Source: Ravibacter sp964559125
GTDB taxonomy: Bacteria > Bacteroidota > Bacteroidia > Cytophagales > Spirosomataceae
DNA: 64,000 nucleotides
Direction of reading: 5' to 3'
Assembly: GCA_964559125.1 (NCBI GenBank)
Contig: CAZLGW010000009.1
Coordinates: 62,001-126,000 of the forward strand
Shown here in pieces: positions 33,144-42,531 of this stretch. Within the stretch, counting starts at the first letter, position 1. Every line of letters starts with the position of its first letter. Position numbers and translations under genes: made by a program. Below the pieces are notes generated by a model, which worked only from the letters and a program-made list of their open reading frames with translations, was not told the DNA's origin and did no database searches.

Positions 33144-34502
33144 TTACCTGGCTTCATTTAATAACCTCACCGCCGTATCTACCAACAACTGGCCGGCATC
33201 GTCAGTACCCACCGTAGAATTCATCTCGTATCCTCCCCTGGCTATTTCTCCCGGCATCCCCACATAATGTACACCATTGCCGTTGGAGTAGCCCAGCACC
33301 AGTGTTTGCGGAAAGGGAGACTGGTTTCGTATAGCGGTACCCAGGTCTGTCAGAGGTTCTCCGGGCAAGGTCACCAAAGCCAGAGAGCCTAATGTAATAA
33401 CCTGCACTTCCGCATTTAAGGCATCAAGCCCGGTTCGCTGTTTACCTTTCTCGTTAAGTGGCAACCCAACAGTGGCAGAACGTACTGCTAAAGTGCCCGG
33501 CGTTAATCTCGAACTTGTATGATAGGCCGATTTAGCATAGTCTGCTAAGCCTGAAGCCATCTTATTTAACGCATCTCTACCACGTTTCCGCGGTGTAATA
33601 TCCCCGGCTGTTCCCTGTAGAAATATTACCTTACCGCCAATAGAACTACTTATGTGTTTGGTGGCTTCTCCCGGCCAGTCGGCGGAAATTGCTTTCGAGT
33701 GTTCATAAATGCATACTGCATGGCACGACAGGTGATAAATAGACGCCACGTTCTCTCCGCTCTCATTTCTGAAAGAGATCAGCGTCATTGCACGGTCTAC
33801 CGGCCCGAAGGTAGCCGCGCCCATAAGACCGTTCGATTCTTCGACACCCCATTTGGGCGTTCGTGGCCTGCGATTGTATAAATATTCGGAAACGTCGCTT
33901 CTCCCGATCCATAAGGTGGCCGGCTGCATGGAATCGTGCGCATGACGCGCTGCCTTTACCGTCTGGACTATCAGGCGCCCCATCCATTCCTTAAAATAAG
34001 GTTCATCATTTTGCGGTGAAAGATTCATAAGCGCCCAGGGGGTATCGAGCTCTTTACCACGATAACCCTGACGATAAACCGGGCACCAGGGGGCAGAATG
34101 ATTATGGGCCGCATTAACCGTAATATGCGTTTCAGGAATTTTTAACTGTGCGGAAATCGCTTTTCTAACCTCATCTGTAGCAGATTCCCCGGCATCAACC
34201 AAGTCCCACGATACTATGACAATCTCCCTTTGCCCGTCGTTCAATGCCAGAGCCCGCACATAGATCGAATCGTGGACCCCCTCAAACGGCTTTCCGCCAA
34301 TCCAGTTTTTCACCCTGGGATCCGGCGTGATGTTTTCTACCGCCATCCCTACTTTCAATTCCGGTTTTTGGGTCCCGAATTTTGCCGAAGCCGGGGAATT
34401 GGAGAAAAAAATAAATACTGGTATTAAAAGAAAAGCAAATACCTGATTAAAGTCAGAGCGGACCAAAGCCCTTTTTGGTGTAAGCACTTTTGTTTTTTTC
34501 AT
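33144..34502 (-). CDS. Neutral ceramidase-like exported protein (N-terminal domain only)
   Basis: This 452-residue protein has a signal or anchor segment at residues 22-42. The family features are VGMAVENITPDPRVKNWIGG, FEGVHDSIYVRALAL, NAAHNHSAPW (zinc-type His residues) and HLSCHAVCIYEHSKAISADWPGEA. These match the N-terminal catalytic domain of neutral/alkaline non-lysosomal ceramidases. Full-length ceramidases are about 650-750 residues and have a C-terminal sandwich that is absent here. Many short homologues occur in Bacteroidota and Planctomycetes glycan loci and their substrates are unknown. The gene sits 58 bp after the SGNH fusion gene in locus A. Confidence 0.8.
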   Translation of the reverse strand: MKKTKVLTPKRALVRSDFNQVFAFLLIPVFIFFSNSPASAKFGTQKPELKVGMAVENITPDPRVKNWIGGKPFEGVHDSIYVRALALNDGQREIVIVSWDLVDAGESATDEVRKAISAQLKIPETHITVNAAHNHSAPWCPVYRQGYRGKELDTPWALMNLSPQNDEPYFKEWMGRLIVQTVKAARHAHDSMQPATLWIGRSDVSEYLYNRRPRTPKWGVEESNGLMGAATFGPVDRAMTLISFRNESGENVASIYHLSCHAVCIYEHSKAISADWPGEATKHISSSIGGKVIFLQGTAGDITPRKRGRDALNKMASGLADYAKSAYHTSSRLTPGTLAVRSATVGLPLNEKGKQRTGLDALNAEVQVITLGSLALVTLPGEPLTDLGTAIRNQSPFPQTLVLGYSNGNGVHYVGMPGEIARGGYEMNSTVGTDDAGQLLVDTAVRLLNEAR

Positions 34503-34560
34503 AAGCTAAATCTAAGCCGGCAACTCACAGAAGGTAAATTGCCAATGTATTAGGGTGTTC

Positions 34561-36339
34561 TTATTTAATCAGTATTTCGTCAATAAACCGATATGCTTCC
34601 TCCCGGGCCTGCTTTGGGAAGCTATGACCGACATCCGGGTAAATCACCCGTAGCTTGTCTTCAGCGTTGAGGAAATTATATCCCATTTGTGCAAGCCAGA
34701 TACCCTCTTTAACGCCGTTGATGTCAAAATTTCCATCCCCGACAGGTGAAGAGGAGAAAAAAGCCCTGGGGGCAATGGCCTGAAGCAGCACATGAAACTC
34801 AAAAGGCTTTCTGCTTCCGTCAAGTCCATACTTTGATGCCCAAACAGGCATGTAAACATTTTGAGTCCATGGCCCGAGACGGGCTGTCTGTTTTTCTTCC
34901 GATATCGGACCAATATTGTAAAAATCAAACTGCGTCCAGCCGCAGCTGCTAACGGTCACTTTCACGCGGGTATCGAAGGCAGAAAGGAAAATGGCATTGT
35001 GTCCGCCGAGCGAATGGCCGATAGCCCCGATACGGTTGCCGTCGACCATATCAAGCTGCTCGAGGAGATCGATGCAGCGGATGTGGTTGAAAATACCTTT
35101 CATTGTGCCGGATTCATAATCGTCCGAACCGAAATCGTACGGGACGCTGTCTCCGAAGCTGGGGTAATCAGGAGCAATGACTACATACCCTCTTTCTGCA
35201 AGCTCTCTACCATACCCCAGGTTCTGGCGTGATTTTTCATAAGATCCCTCGCCATCCACACTTTTTTTACCAGCCACATCGGTTTCATGCAGCGCCAGCA
35301 TGGCCGGCAGCTTCCCTCCCGGCCTGGCCGAAGCGGGTATATAAAGGTAGGCAGATACGATCTCGCCGGGTTTTACAGTGATACGGATATTGAGGCGCTT
35401 ATAGTCGGCTGTTACGAGCGAATCGATTACTTCGAAAGACGGAGCAGGCAGCTTTGTACGGGGCAGCGGGCCCATTACCAATTCCATCCGGGCATTTACC
35501 TGCGCTCGGTATTTATTCCAGTCGCCAGGCTTTTTGACCGTATAAGGAGCGCCATTCTCATCTTTGGTCACCAGTACAGGCTTCTTTGCAGGCTTTTTCA
35601 CGCGCAACACTTTCTCTATTTCGGTAGTGAGCGATTCCGCTATAAGCCTTTGTCCTTCGTCATTGGGGTGCAGGTGGTCTTCAAACAGGACTGCAGCCGA
35701 TTGTCCGCTGGTGTTATGGAAATGCTCAAAAGTAGCCTGGTTATTGACGAACCCGGTTTTATACCGCTTCGCCAGCTTTTTGACTTCAGCCACGTATTCC
35801 ATCAGGCGGTCGTGCAGGAAGTCCTGGTCTCCGGGCCGGTAGCCGTTGGTAGCCATTAAAATCACCCTGGTCCCGCGGGCCTGCAGGGTTTCGATCATAA
35901 AGCTTATATTATTGCGGAACTTATCCAGCGGTATCCGGGAAGGGTCGCCTTCTTTCCTGGTATCGATATAGGCGTCATTAGCCCCGAACCCGATGATGAC
36001 CAGGTCGGGGCTATGATCTAGTACCTGGGCCTGGAACCTGTCCAGGGCGTGCGCCATACCGGCAGTGGGTTTATTGTCGGCCCTCCTGCCAGTATGACTG
36101 CCTCCAACGCCTGAATTGATCACACCGGCATGAATACCTTTTTCACTGAGCAGATCGGGCAGCCTTTGGGCAAAGACACGCTGAATAGTCTTTCGTTCGG
36201 CAGTGATTGAATTGCCGAAGGCTACGATTTTCAACGGGCTGTCTGCCGTCTGCGCTCTGCCGGATAGGGGGGGGTACAGGATCAGGAGTCCTGCGAAGGC
36301 CGCAATCTTGCGGATCTTCAGCAAAAGGTGAGGTATCAT
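34561..36339 (-). CDS. SGNH hydrolase fused to alpha/beta-hydrolase (dual esterase)
   Basis: This 592-residue protein has a signal peptide (IAAFAGLLILYPPLSGRA). The N-terminal half is an SGNH/GDSL hydrolase with all blocks: FGNSITAE, GVGGSHTG, GFGANDAY and the DHLHPND catalytic pair. The C-terminal half (from about residue 265) is an alpha/beta hydrolase of the acetyl-xylan-esterase/dienelactone type, with nucleophile elbow GHSLGG, YPSFGDS and a late His in YPDVGHSFP. Both active sites look intact. Such proteins remove acetyl or other acyl groups from polysaccharides. It lies 24 bp after the DUF3823 gene in locus A. Confidence 0.88.
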   Translation of the reverse strand: MIPHLLLKIRKIAAFAGLLILYPPLSGRAQTADSPLKIVAFGNSITAERKTIQRVFAQRLPDLLSEKGIHAGVINSGVGGSHTGRRADNKPTAGMAHALDRFQAQVLDHSPDLVIIGFGANDAYIDTRKEGDPSRIPLDKFRNNISFMIETLQARGTRVILMATNGYRPGDQDFLHDRLMEYVAEVKKLAKRYKTGFVNNQATFEHFHNTSGQSAAVLFEDHLHPNDEGQRLIAESLTTEIEKVLRVKKPAKKPVLVTKDENGAPYTVKKPGDWNKYRAQVNARMELVMGPLPRTKLPAPSFEVIDSLVTADYKRLNIRITVKPGEIVSAYLYIPASARPGGKLPAMLALHETDVAGKKSVDGEGSYEKSRQNLGYGRELAERGYVVIAPDYPSFGDSVPYDFGSDDYESGTMKGIFNHIRCIDLLEQLDMVDGNRIGAIGHSLGGHNAIFLSAFDTRVKVTVSSCGWTQFDFYNIGPISEEKQTARLGPWTQNVYMPVWASKYGLDGSRKPFEFHVLLQAIAPRAFFSSSPVGDGNFDINGVKEGIWLAQMGYNFLNAEDKLRVIYPDVGHSFPKQAREEAYRFIDEILIK

Positions 36340-36362
36340 AACCTATCAGTATATACCGACTC

Positions 36363-37028
36363 TTATTGCGTCCTGATTGTTGTACTATAATTGTAATATC
36401 CCCCGGGAGCGCTGGTAAGTCCTGCCGCCCGGATGTAATACCTCCTTCCTGGCGAAAGGCCTTCGATCGTAAATGTCATTTCACCGGTGTTGGGATCCCC
36501 CGGCGCGATGTTAACCGTCTTTACCCCGCCATTGGGTATTGTAAACATATTGGGATTGTCAACGGTGCTCCAGACTACAGCCAGCCTGTTTAAGGTTTGA
36601 TCCTGGTGCACTTTCTCATAAGCTACTTTAACTGTGGCAACAGCGCCGTCATTACCCAGCAGAGAAGCCTTTAAGCGTACATTTGGAAGAACCTTGATAT
36701 CAAGCTCGGTACTTTTACCGATGGAGATTTCCAGATCTTCCCTGATCATTTTAAAGGCACCCAGCGCCCTGACTTTGTAATTACCTGTGAACAAAGCAGC
36801 ATTAGTGAAATGTCCGCTCGGCAGACAAACGCTCGAAATCGGCTGCGGCGCGTCATTTTCAAACAGCTGAATCAGGGCGCCGCCATTCACTCCCCCGTTC
36901 TCAATAGTTTCTGCGGTGACTTCGTCCACTACTTTCCCAAATAGTGTCGCGTTGGGCGCTTCGAAGTTATCAATCTTACATGCAAACATTGACAGCGCTA
37001 CCAGGAATAAATAGATTATATTTTTCAT
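36363..37028 (-). CDS. DUF3823 SusD-associated lipoprotein
   Basis: This 221-residue protein has a lipoprotein signal (VALSMFACKID). It opens with NFEAPNATLFGKVVDEVT and continues with GGALIQLFENDAPQP, typical of DUF3823. These proteins lie just downstream of SusD and are thought to be surface accessory (SusE-like) binding proteins. Two Ig-like sandwich domains are expected from the length. It is 23 bp downstream of SusD. Locus B lacks an equivalent. Confidence 0.88.
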   Translation of the reverse strand: MKNIIYLFLVALSMFACKIDNFEAPNATLFGKVVDEVTAETIENGGVNGGALIQLFENDAPQPISSVCLPSGHFTNAALFTGNYKVRALGAFKMIREDLEISIGKSTELDIKVLPNVRLKASLLGNDGAVATVKVAYEKVHQDQTLNRLAVVWSTVDNPNMFTIPNGGVKTVNIAPGDPNTGEMTFTIEGLSPGRRYYIRAAGLTSAPGGYYNYSTTIRTQ

Positions 37029-37050
37029 CTTAATTTCAAAATTTGTACAA

Positions 37051-38820
37051 CTACCAACCTGGGTTATTTCTGATAATATTACTTGTGCTTATGTAACTTG
37101 ACAAATCGCTGTAGTAATCACGCTGTTCCCACACCCTGGGTAAACCATTGAGAATAGGGAATCCGCTAAACCGTTTGAAAATATACTTATACGAACTTCC
37201 ATCATACTTAAGGTAAGGAAATAACCCTTCCATATAGGTGTTTCTAAAGAGTTCTTCACCAATACGCCAACGCTTAATGTCCCAGAACCGTTTATCTTCA
37301 AATGCCAGTTCCACTTTTCTTTCATTGCGCAGCCTGTCGATAGTAAGTTCATTACTTCCGAGCAGTTTTATCCCTGCGCGGTTTCGTACCTGGTTAATGG
37401 CATCGAGAGCCTGAGGAAGATTTGTCTGAAGCTCAAGGGCCGCTTCACAATAGTTCAACAAGATTTCAGCATAGCGAAAATCGATGTAGTTCTGGTCAGA
37501 TTGACCCGCTATGATGACGATCCTGCTTGGGTTAAGAAATTTTCGGATATAGAAACCCGTCCGTGTTCCGTTCCCCTGCAAATAGGGGCCATCCAGACCC
37601 ACCTGTAAAACACCCCGGTCTTTTGGAAACGGGATATGTTCTGTTTCGTAAAGCGTTCCATCGGTATCGTATACCCCTTTATGGATCTGGATGTCTCGCC
37701 CTATATAAGGCGCCCCCGGATAAAAGATACTGGCATAGAACCGCGGATCTTTGTTCTTAAACGCGTCTAACGGAGAATCGAATTCTTTCCCTTCTACATT
37801 TAATATACCGGGGCTGCCGTCAACGTATTCATACGATTCGACGAGATCCAGATACGGAGCTATTTGCGATCCAAAGCTAGTGGTAAAACCATAAGGGATC
37901 CATCGATTATCCAACGAATGCGCGAAATCGGGAAAGCTATAGGCTTTTTGAAAAATGACTTCCTTATTATTCTTATCCAGAAACAATTGCTGGTAGTTGG
38001 TTATGGGGTCTCCCGATTTAGTTGAGGGATCATATGAACTATCATAAAGTCCAAACCGGTTACTTTCCATGATAACTTTTGACGCATTCATTGACTCCGT
38101 AAAATAAGCGGCGGCCTTTGACGACGGAATACCTACCAATCCGTCTAACTGTACCGTTCCGTATTTTGCTATCGAACCGGCATAAAGCATTGCCCTCGAC
38201 TTCAAGGCCTGAGCTACCAATTTAGTGGCACGATTGGCGTTCTCAGCGTTCCGTGAATCGGGAAGGTCCGCAATGGCAAGGTTCAGTTCGTTCAGGATAA
38301 ACTGGTACACAGCATCTTCTGTGTCCCTGGGACGCTGTAGTTCCTCTATATCCCCGCCAAAGTTCTGAACACTTTCAATGATGGGCATTCCGCCGTACCT
38401 CTTCACCAATTGAAAATAATAATAGGCCCGGATGAAACGAAACTCTGCTATGTATCTTGTCATCAACGCTTCAGATATCTTTGCGGTTTTGATACGCTCT
38501 ATCGCATAATTGACCCTCCTTATATAGGAGTACATGGTGGTGTTGTGTGCAATGGCAGTATTCCCAAAATCACTGGCAACGCCGGTGTACTGAAAGGCGG
38601 ACTCGTCGGTGGCGTGTGTTTCATAACTACTGGCATTGGTATTCTCAAATCCCACCTGGATGTTGGCATACAGGTTGACCAGGTAAAGATCAATCATCTG
38701 CTCTGACTCCCATACATCACCGTCTGAAATTCTGTTCAACGGTTTCCTGTCTAATGTGTCTTCAATACAACCGGTAAATAACACGATTGTAAAAAGAATG
38801 GGTATGATGCTATGTCTCAT
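37051..38820 (-). CDS. SusD/RagB-family outer-membrane lipoprotein (locus A)
   Basis: This 589-residue protein has a lipoprotein signal (FTIVLFTGCIED). The SusD start (LDRKPLNRISDGDVW), the TPR-like YYFQLVKRYGGMPIIE block and the closing RNERKVELAFEDKRFWDIKRW block are clear. It captures substrate for the SusC encoded 72 bp upstream, and DUF3823 follows. It is more distant from the locus B SusD than the paired SusCs are from each other, by eye. Confidence 0.95.
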   Translation of the reverse strand: MRHSIIPILFTIVLFTGCIEDTLDRKPLNRISDGDVWESEQMIDLYLVNLYANIQVGFENTNASSYETHATDESAFQYTGVASDFGNTAIAHNTTMYSYIRRVNYAIERIKTAKISEALMTRYIAEFRFIRAYYYFQLVKRYGGMPIIESVQNFGGDIEELQRPRDTEDAVYQFILNELNLAIADLPDSRNAENANRATKLVAQALKSRAMLYAGSIAKYGTVQLDGLVGIPSSKAAAYFTESMNASKVIMESNRFGLYDSSYDPSTKSGDPITNYQQLFLDKNNKEVIFQKAYSFPDFAHSLDNRWIPYGFTTSFGSQIAPYLDLVESYEYVDGSPGILNVEGKEFDSPLDAFKNKDPRFYASIFYPGAPYIGRDIQIHKGVYDTDGTLYETEHIPFPKDRGVLQVGLDGPYLQGNGTRTGFYIRKFLNPSRIVIIAGQSDQNYIDFRYAEILLNYCEAALELQTNLPQALDAINQVRNRAGIKLLGSNELTIDRLRNERKVELAFEDKRFWDIKRWRIGEELFRNTYMEGLFPYLKYDGSSYKYIFKRFSGFPILNGLPRVWEQRDYYSDLSSYISTSNIIRNNPGW

Positions 38821-38891
38821 ATTTTTTGACTAAAACATTAATTAAATGACTTAATTACTACTCGGCTATCACTTTGTCGATAGGAGCCGGG

Positions 38892-41800
38892 TCAGAACTT
38901 TAAGTTAAGGCCCACATTATATGTTTTTTGCTGAGGATAGTAGTTATTTCTCCCGTTGTTGTTTTCAGGGTCAAAAGGTCCAAGCTTAGAAAATGTAAGC
39001 AGGTTTTGCCCGCTAAGGTAAACGGTAAGAGATTGTACTTTCAGTTTTTCCAAGAATGAAACATTTACGTCGTAGCCAATATTCAAAGACTTCAGTCTTA
39101 AGTAATTGGCGCTGGTAAGCCAGAAAGACGATGATATGTTGTTATTGGGCGACCCTCTGTTGATCGTACTGGGGTATTTACCGGGAATCCATTTAGAATC
39201 AGGATCCCATGGGTCTTCACGATGCCATCTATCCATGAATAAAGCGTAGGCGGTCTGATCTTCCCAGAAAGGAGAAACCGTAAACGATGCCTTGAGGAAT
39301 TCATAATTAGCTGCCCCCGCCCAATTCATGCTCATTGAGAATCTTTTCCACGATACATTCGCCCCCAGGCCGTAGCTGATCTCCGGCGTGTCACCCCTGC
39401 CTATAATCTGGGTATCGTTATCATTAATGACGCCGTCTTTATTGTAATCATCATATTTGATATCACCGGGCCGCAAAGTGGAATTGCCTCTTCCGTCCTG
39501 GATAGGCGACGAGTAAATCTCCTCGACAGACTGGAACTGGCCGATTGCCTTGTATCCAAATCTGAGGTTCATCCATCTTCCTTCATAATTGTTTCTCCAG
39601 TTATCATACTGGCTGACAAAGTTCCGCTGCTCAAGGTGTGTATACCTGGACCGGGTAAAAGAAGCATTGGTCCATATTGAATACCGAAAATCTTTTCTGA
39701 TCGCTTTGTTATGCCTTAATACTATCTCGAATCCCCTGGTATTATCGGCATTAAGGTTCTCGTCCGGCAATACCCCCCCGAAAGTCAAAGGAAGTTGTCC
39801 GAGCCGTTTTGCCAGGATCCCTTCCCGTTTGCGGTAAAAGACATCTCCTTCGATTTCAAGCAGCCTGTCCCATAGCGCCACTTCAAGTCCCAGGTTAAAG
39901 ATCTGGCTAGTTTCCCACGTAATATTAGGATTGGGTATACCTGTATCATTCATGCCCCTGGTGGGGTTGTTCCCTCCGAAAATATAGCTTCCGCTTGGAT
40001 AGCTATATCCTGCAAGAAATTGAAAATTCCCTGTTCTGTCGCTGCCGAGTTCTCCCCACGACCCCCGGATTTTCAGATTGCTTATCGTGGACAGGCTGTT
40101 TTTAAAAAACTCCTCTTCGGAGATCCTCCAGCCGGCAGAAACACCGGAGAAATACCCCCATCTTGTTGCAGGCGGAAATTTAGCGGAGCCATCATACCGG
40201 AAACTGTATTCAAACAGGTATTTACCGGCGTAGTCGTAATTTACACGGCCCACGTAGCTTTCCCTCCCTGCATCAGAAGCAGATCCACCGTTATTTTTAC
40301 CCAGGTCAGGACCGGCAAATAGCTGGTCTATCGGCACCTGGTAGCCTACTCTCGAAGCCGAGAGACTGCTGGCTCTATCCTCAAATACTTCATGAAGTAA
40401 AAGTGCATTGACATTATGTTTTGCAGCAAAGGATCTCTGGTAATTGAGAGAAGTGAAGATACGCGCTGCTATCGACCTTCCAGCACTCTGGCTAAGATTA
40501 TTAGCGTCACGTGGGGTAGCACGGGTTGAGGTCTGCGTAGCTTCGTCCCAATGATAGGTCCAAAACTGCTTAGACCAGGTTTTACCCTGATTAAAATACA
40601 TATCGTACGTACCTCTGAGATTAACACTTAATCCTTTAACAAAAGGCACCTTGTAATTGGCGGTTAACGATGTTTCATAAACCTGTTCGTTAGTGTCCCA
40701 ATAACCGGTGAGATCACGGTCCAGGTAGGCAGTTAATCCATAGTTTGCCGTAGTGATCGTCCCATCCGGATTTCTCGGTTTCAGGATGGGCCATTGGTAC
40801 TGAAACCACGATCCCATGGTAACATCCTGTTGAGTCATTTGAGAGCGATCCATCAGTCTCCCGCTAACATCTACTGAAATGGTCAGATCATCGTTAATGT
40901 CGGCGTCTACGCTCGATCTGAAATTATATTTTTTATAGTACTCATCCGCTCCCTTCCACATGGTCTCCTGCTTGATCTGACCTAAAAGGAAGAAGTATCT
41001 TATGTTTTTACTACCACCTCTGACAGAAATATCCTGTTGAAACTGAGGTGGATAATCCCTTATCATATAATCAAAATAGTCAAAATTCGGGTAATTGGGA
41101 TCCGTCCCCAAACGGTACTTTTCAATTTCCTCTCTCGTGTAAACGGGAGCGCCTCCTGCATTTATAGCAGCCTCGTTTTTCAATGTGGCGTATTCGGCCG
41201 AATTAACATATTTGGGATATTTCGTAAGATGTTGTACGCCATAGTTGGCATTATAGCTGAATACGGGTTTACCCGATTCCCCTCTTTTCGTAGTCACCAG
41301 GATCACCCCGTTTCCCCCACTTACACCATACACTGCGGTAGAAGCCGCGTCCTTGAGTATGGTAATGCTCTCAATTTCGCTCGGATCAAGCCGTGTAAAA
41401 CTGCGCCCCACCACGCCATCGACCACAATCAGTGCGTTTGAAAAGCCCCGGATCGACAAGGATACGTCATCCTGGCCAGGCCTTCCGTTTCTTTGAAGGG
41501 TAGTTAACCCGGGTAAATTACCATACATCAATGTCGCTACGTTGGCCGAAGGTACCACTGAAAGATCTTTTGAGGTTATGGTAGAAACTGCCCCTGTAAG
41601 ATTCACCTTCTTCTGCGTTCCATATCCCACTACCACCACCTCTTCCAGCCCTTTCTCATCCACCTGTAATGAAACATCAATCGAGTTCCTTGTCCCTACC
41701 ACCACCTCCTGCGTAACAAACCCCACGAAAGAAAACACCAGCACAGAATTTTCATTGGGCGCGTCAATTGAATACCGACCCTCGGCATCGGTGATCAGCC

Positions 41801-42302
41801 CCTGCTGCGTCCCCTTGACCAGTATACTGACGCCCGGCAGCGGCTCGCCCTGCTCATCGGTAACTTTTCCTCTTACTTCCTTAACGGGCACAAGGCTTTC
41901 CGTAGATAACAACAGGTCTTGAGGTACAATCTCCGAACCGGCTATTTCGCGCGAAATAATAATATACTTACCCGAAACGGTATACATTAAACGCAACGGT
42001 TTCAGAAGCTTCTCCAGGACGGATGACAGCGGTTCTGCCTCTGCCCTGAAGTTTATCTTTTGGGTGGGCATAACAGCCAGATCATAGCTAAACTTCACTT
42101 TCGACCTCTTTTCTATCAGAGATAACACAGTCTTTAAATCCTGGCCTTCCGTCCGGAAGGTCACTGACCTCGCCAGGGCCTCCTGAGAATAGCTGTTGCC
42201 CGCCATACTCACTCCCAACGTCAATATGACCAGGAATAAATGAAAACAGGTAAACTTTATCATAGCTACTAGAAACTGAGCTGGTAATCGACTTTTTTTC
42301 AT
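38892..42302 (-). CDS. SusC/RagA-family TonB-dependent receptor with STN domain (locus A)
   Basis: From the ATG at 42302 (MKKSRLPAQFLVAM) the protein has 1136 residues; a frame to 42338 is also open. After the signal, an STN domain (LSLIEKRSKVKFSYDL region) is followed by a regulatory-like domain (VRGKVTDEQGEPLPGVSILV), the LEEVVVVGYGTQKKVNLTGAVS SusC box in part, a plug (ESITILKDAASTAVYG) and a barrel ending NVGLNLKF. The STN domain links it to the FecR encoded upstream. The leader contains a hairpin like that of locus B. Confidence 0.95.
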   Translation of the reverse strand: MKKSRLPAQFLVAMIKFTCFHLFLVILTLGVSMAGNSYSQEALARSVTFRTEGQDLKTVLSLIEKRSKVKFSYDLAVMPTQKINFRAEAEPLSSVLEKLLKPLRLMYTVSGKYIIISREIAGSEIVPQDLLLSTESLVPVKEVRGKVTDEQGEPLPGVSILVKGTQQGLITDAEGRYSIDAPNENSVLVFSFVGFVTQEVVVGTRNSIDVSLQVDEKGLEEVVVVGYGTQKKVNLTGAVSTITSKDLSVVPSANVATLMYGNLPGLTTLQRNGRPGQDDVSLSIRGFSNALIVVDGVVGRSFTRLDPSEIESITILKDAASTAVYGVSGGNGVILVTTKRGESGKPVFSYNANYGVQHLTKYPKYVNSAEYATLKNEAAINAGGAPVYTREEIEKYRLGTDPNYPNFDYFDYMIRDYPPQFQQDISVRGGSKNIRYFFLLGQIKQETMWKGADEYYKKYNFRSSVDADINDDLTISVDVSGRLMDRSQMTQQDVTMGSWFQYQWPILKPRNPDGTITTANYGLTAYLDRDLTGYWDTNEQVYETSLTANYKVPFVKGLSVNLRGTYDMYFNQGKTWSKQFWTYHWDEATQTSTRATPRDANNLSQSAGRSIAARIFTSLNYQRSFAAKHNVNALLLHEVFEDRASSLSASRVGYQVPIDQLFAGPDLGKNNGGSASDAGRESYVGRVNYDYAGKYLFEYSFRYDGSAKFPPATRWGYFSGVSAGWRISEEEFFKNSLSTISNLKIRGSWGELGSDRTGNFQFLAGYSYPSGSYIFGGNNPTRGMNDTGIPNPNITWETSQIFNLGLEVALWDRLLEIEGDVFYRKREGILAKRLGQLPLTFGGVLPDENLNADNTRGFEIVLRHNKAIRKDFRYSIWTNASFTRSRYTHLEQRNFVSQYDNWRNNYEGRWMNLRFGYKAIGQFQSVEEIYSSPIQDGRGNSTLRPGDIKYDDYNKDGVINDNDTQIIGRGDTPEISYGLGANVSWKRFSMSMNWAGAANYEFLKASFTVSPFWEDQTAYALFMDRWHREDPWDPDSKWIPGKYPSTINRGSPNNNISSSFWLTSANYLRLKSLNIGYDVNVSFLEKLKVQSLTVYLSGQNLLTFSKLGPFDPENNNGRNNYYPQQKTYNVGLNLKF

Positions 42303-42401
42303 ACTTTTGACTTGATTTTGTTTTTTCGTTCTCAACAATGAATAGACAAATCACTTCTTCCTCCATCCGACCGCAAGTAGATGGTGGAAAATGAATCACG
42401 G

Positions 42402-42428
42402 GCTGACGGTGCTGGTAACATCGTCAGC
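42402..42428 (-). promoter_or_regulatory. Leader hairpin between fecR and susC (locus A)
   Basis: GCTGACG at 42402-42408 pairs perfectly with CGTCAGC at 42422-42428 across a 13-nt loop. On the susC transcript it follows a run of seven A bases and the loop reads ATGTTACCAGCAC. It lies about 100 nt before the susC ATG at 42302. The locus B hairpin has the same placement, an A-run before the stem, and a shared ATGnnnCCA in the loop. Read on the plus strand it would look like a terminator with a T-run, but no gene comes in from that side. Confidence 0.55.
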
Positions 42429-42531
42429 TTTTTTTGGCTTCAGGCGCTATTCTTTCGGCGCTATTTTTATTTAACTGATTTGTTTAGTAGTTATCCTGAC
42501 ATAGCTTTTATTTTGGTTTAAGGTTAAGGGT

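Noticed and set aside
42402..42435. A plus-strand rho-independent terminator (stem plus T-run)
   Set aside because: No plus-strand gene leads into it; on the minus strand it is a leader hairpin shared with locus B.
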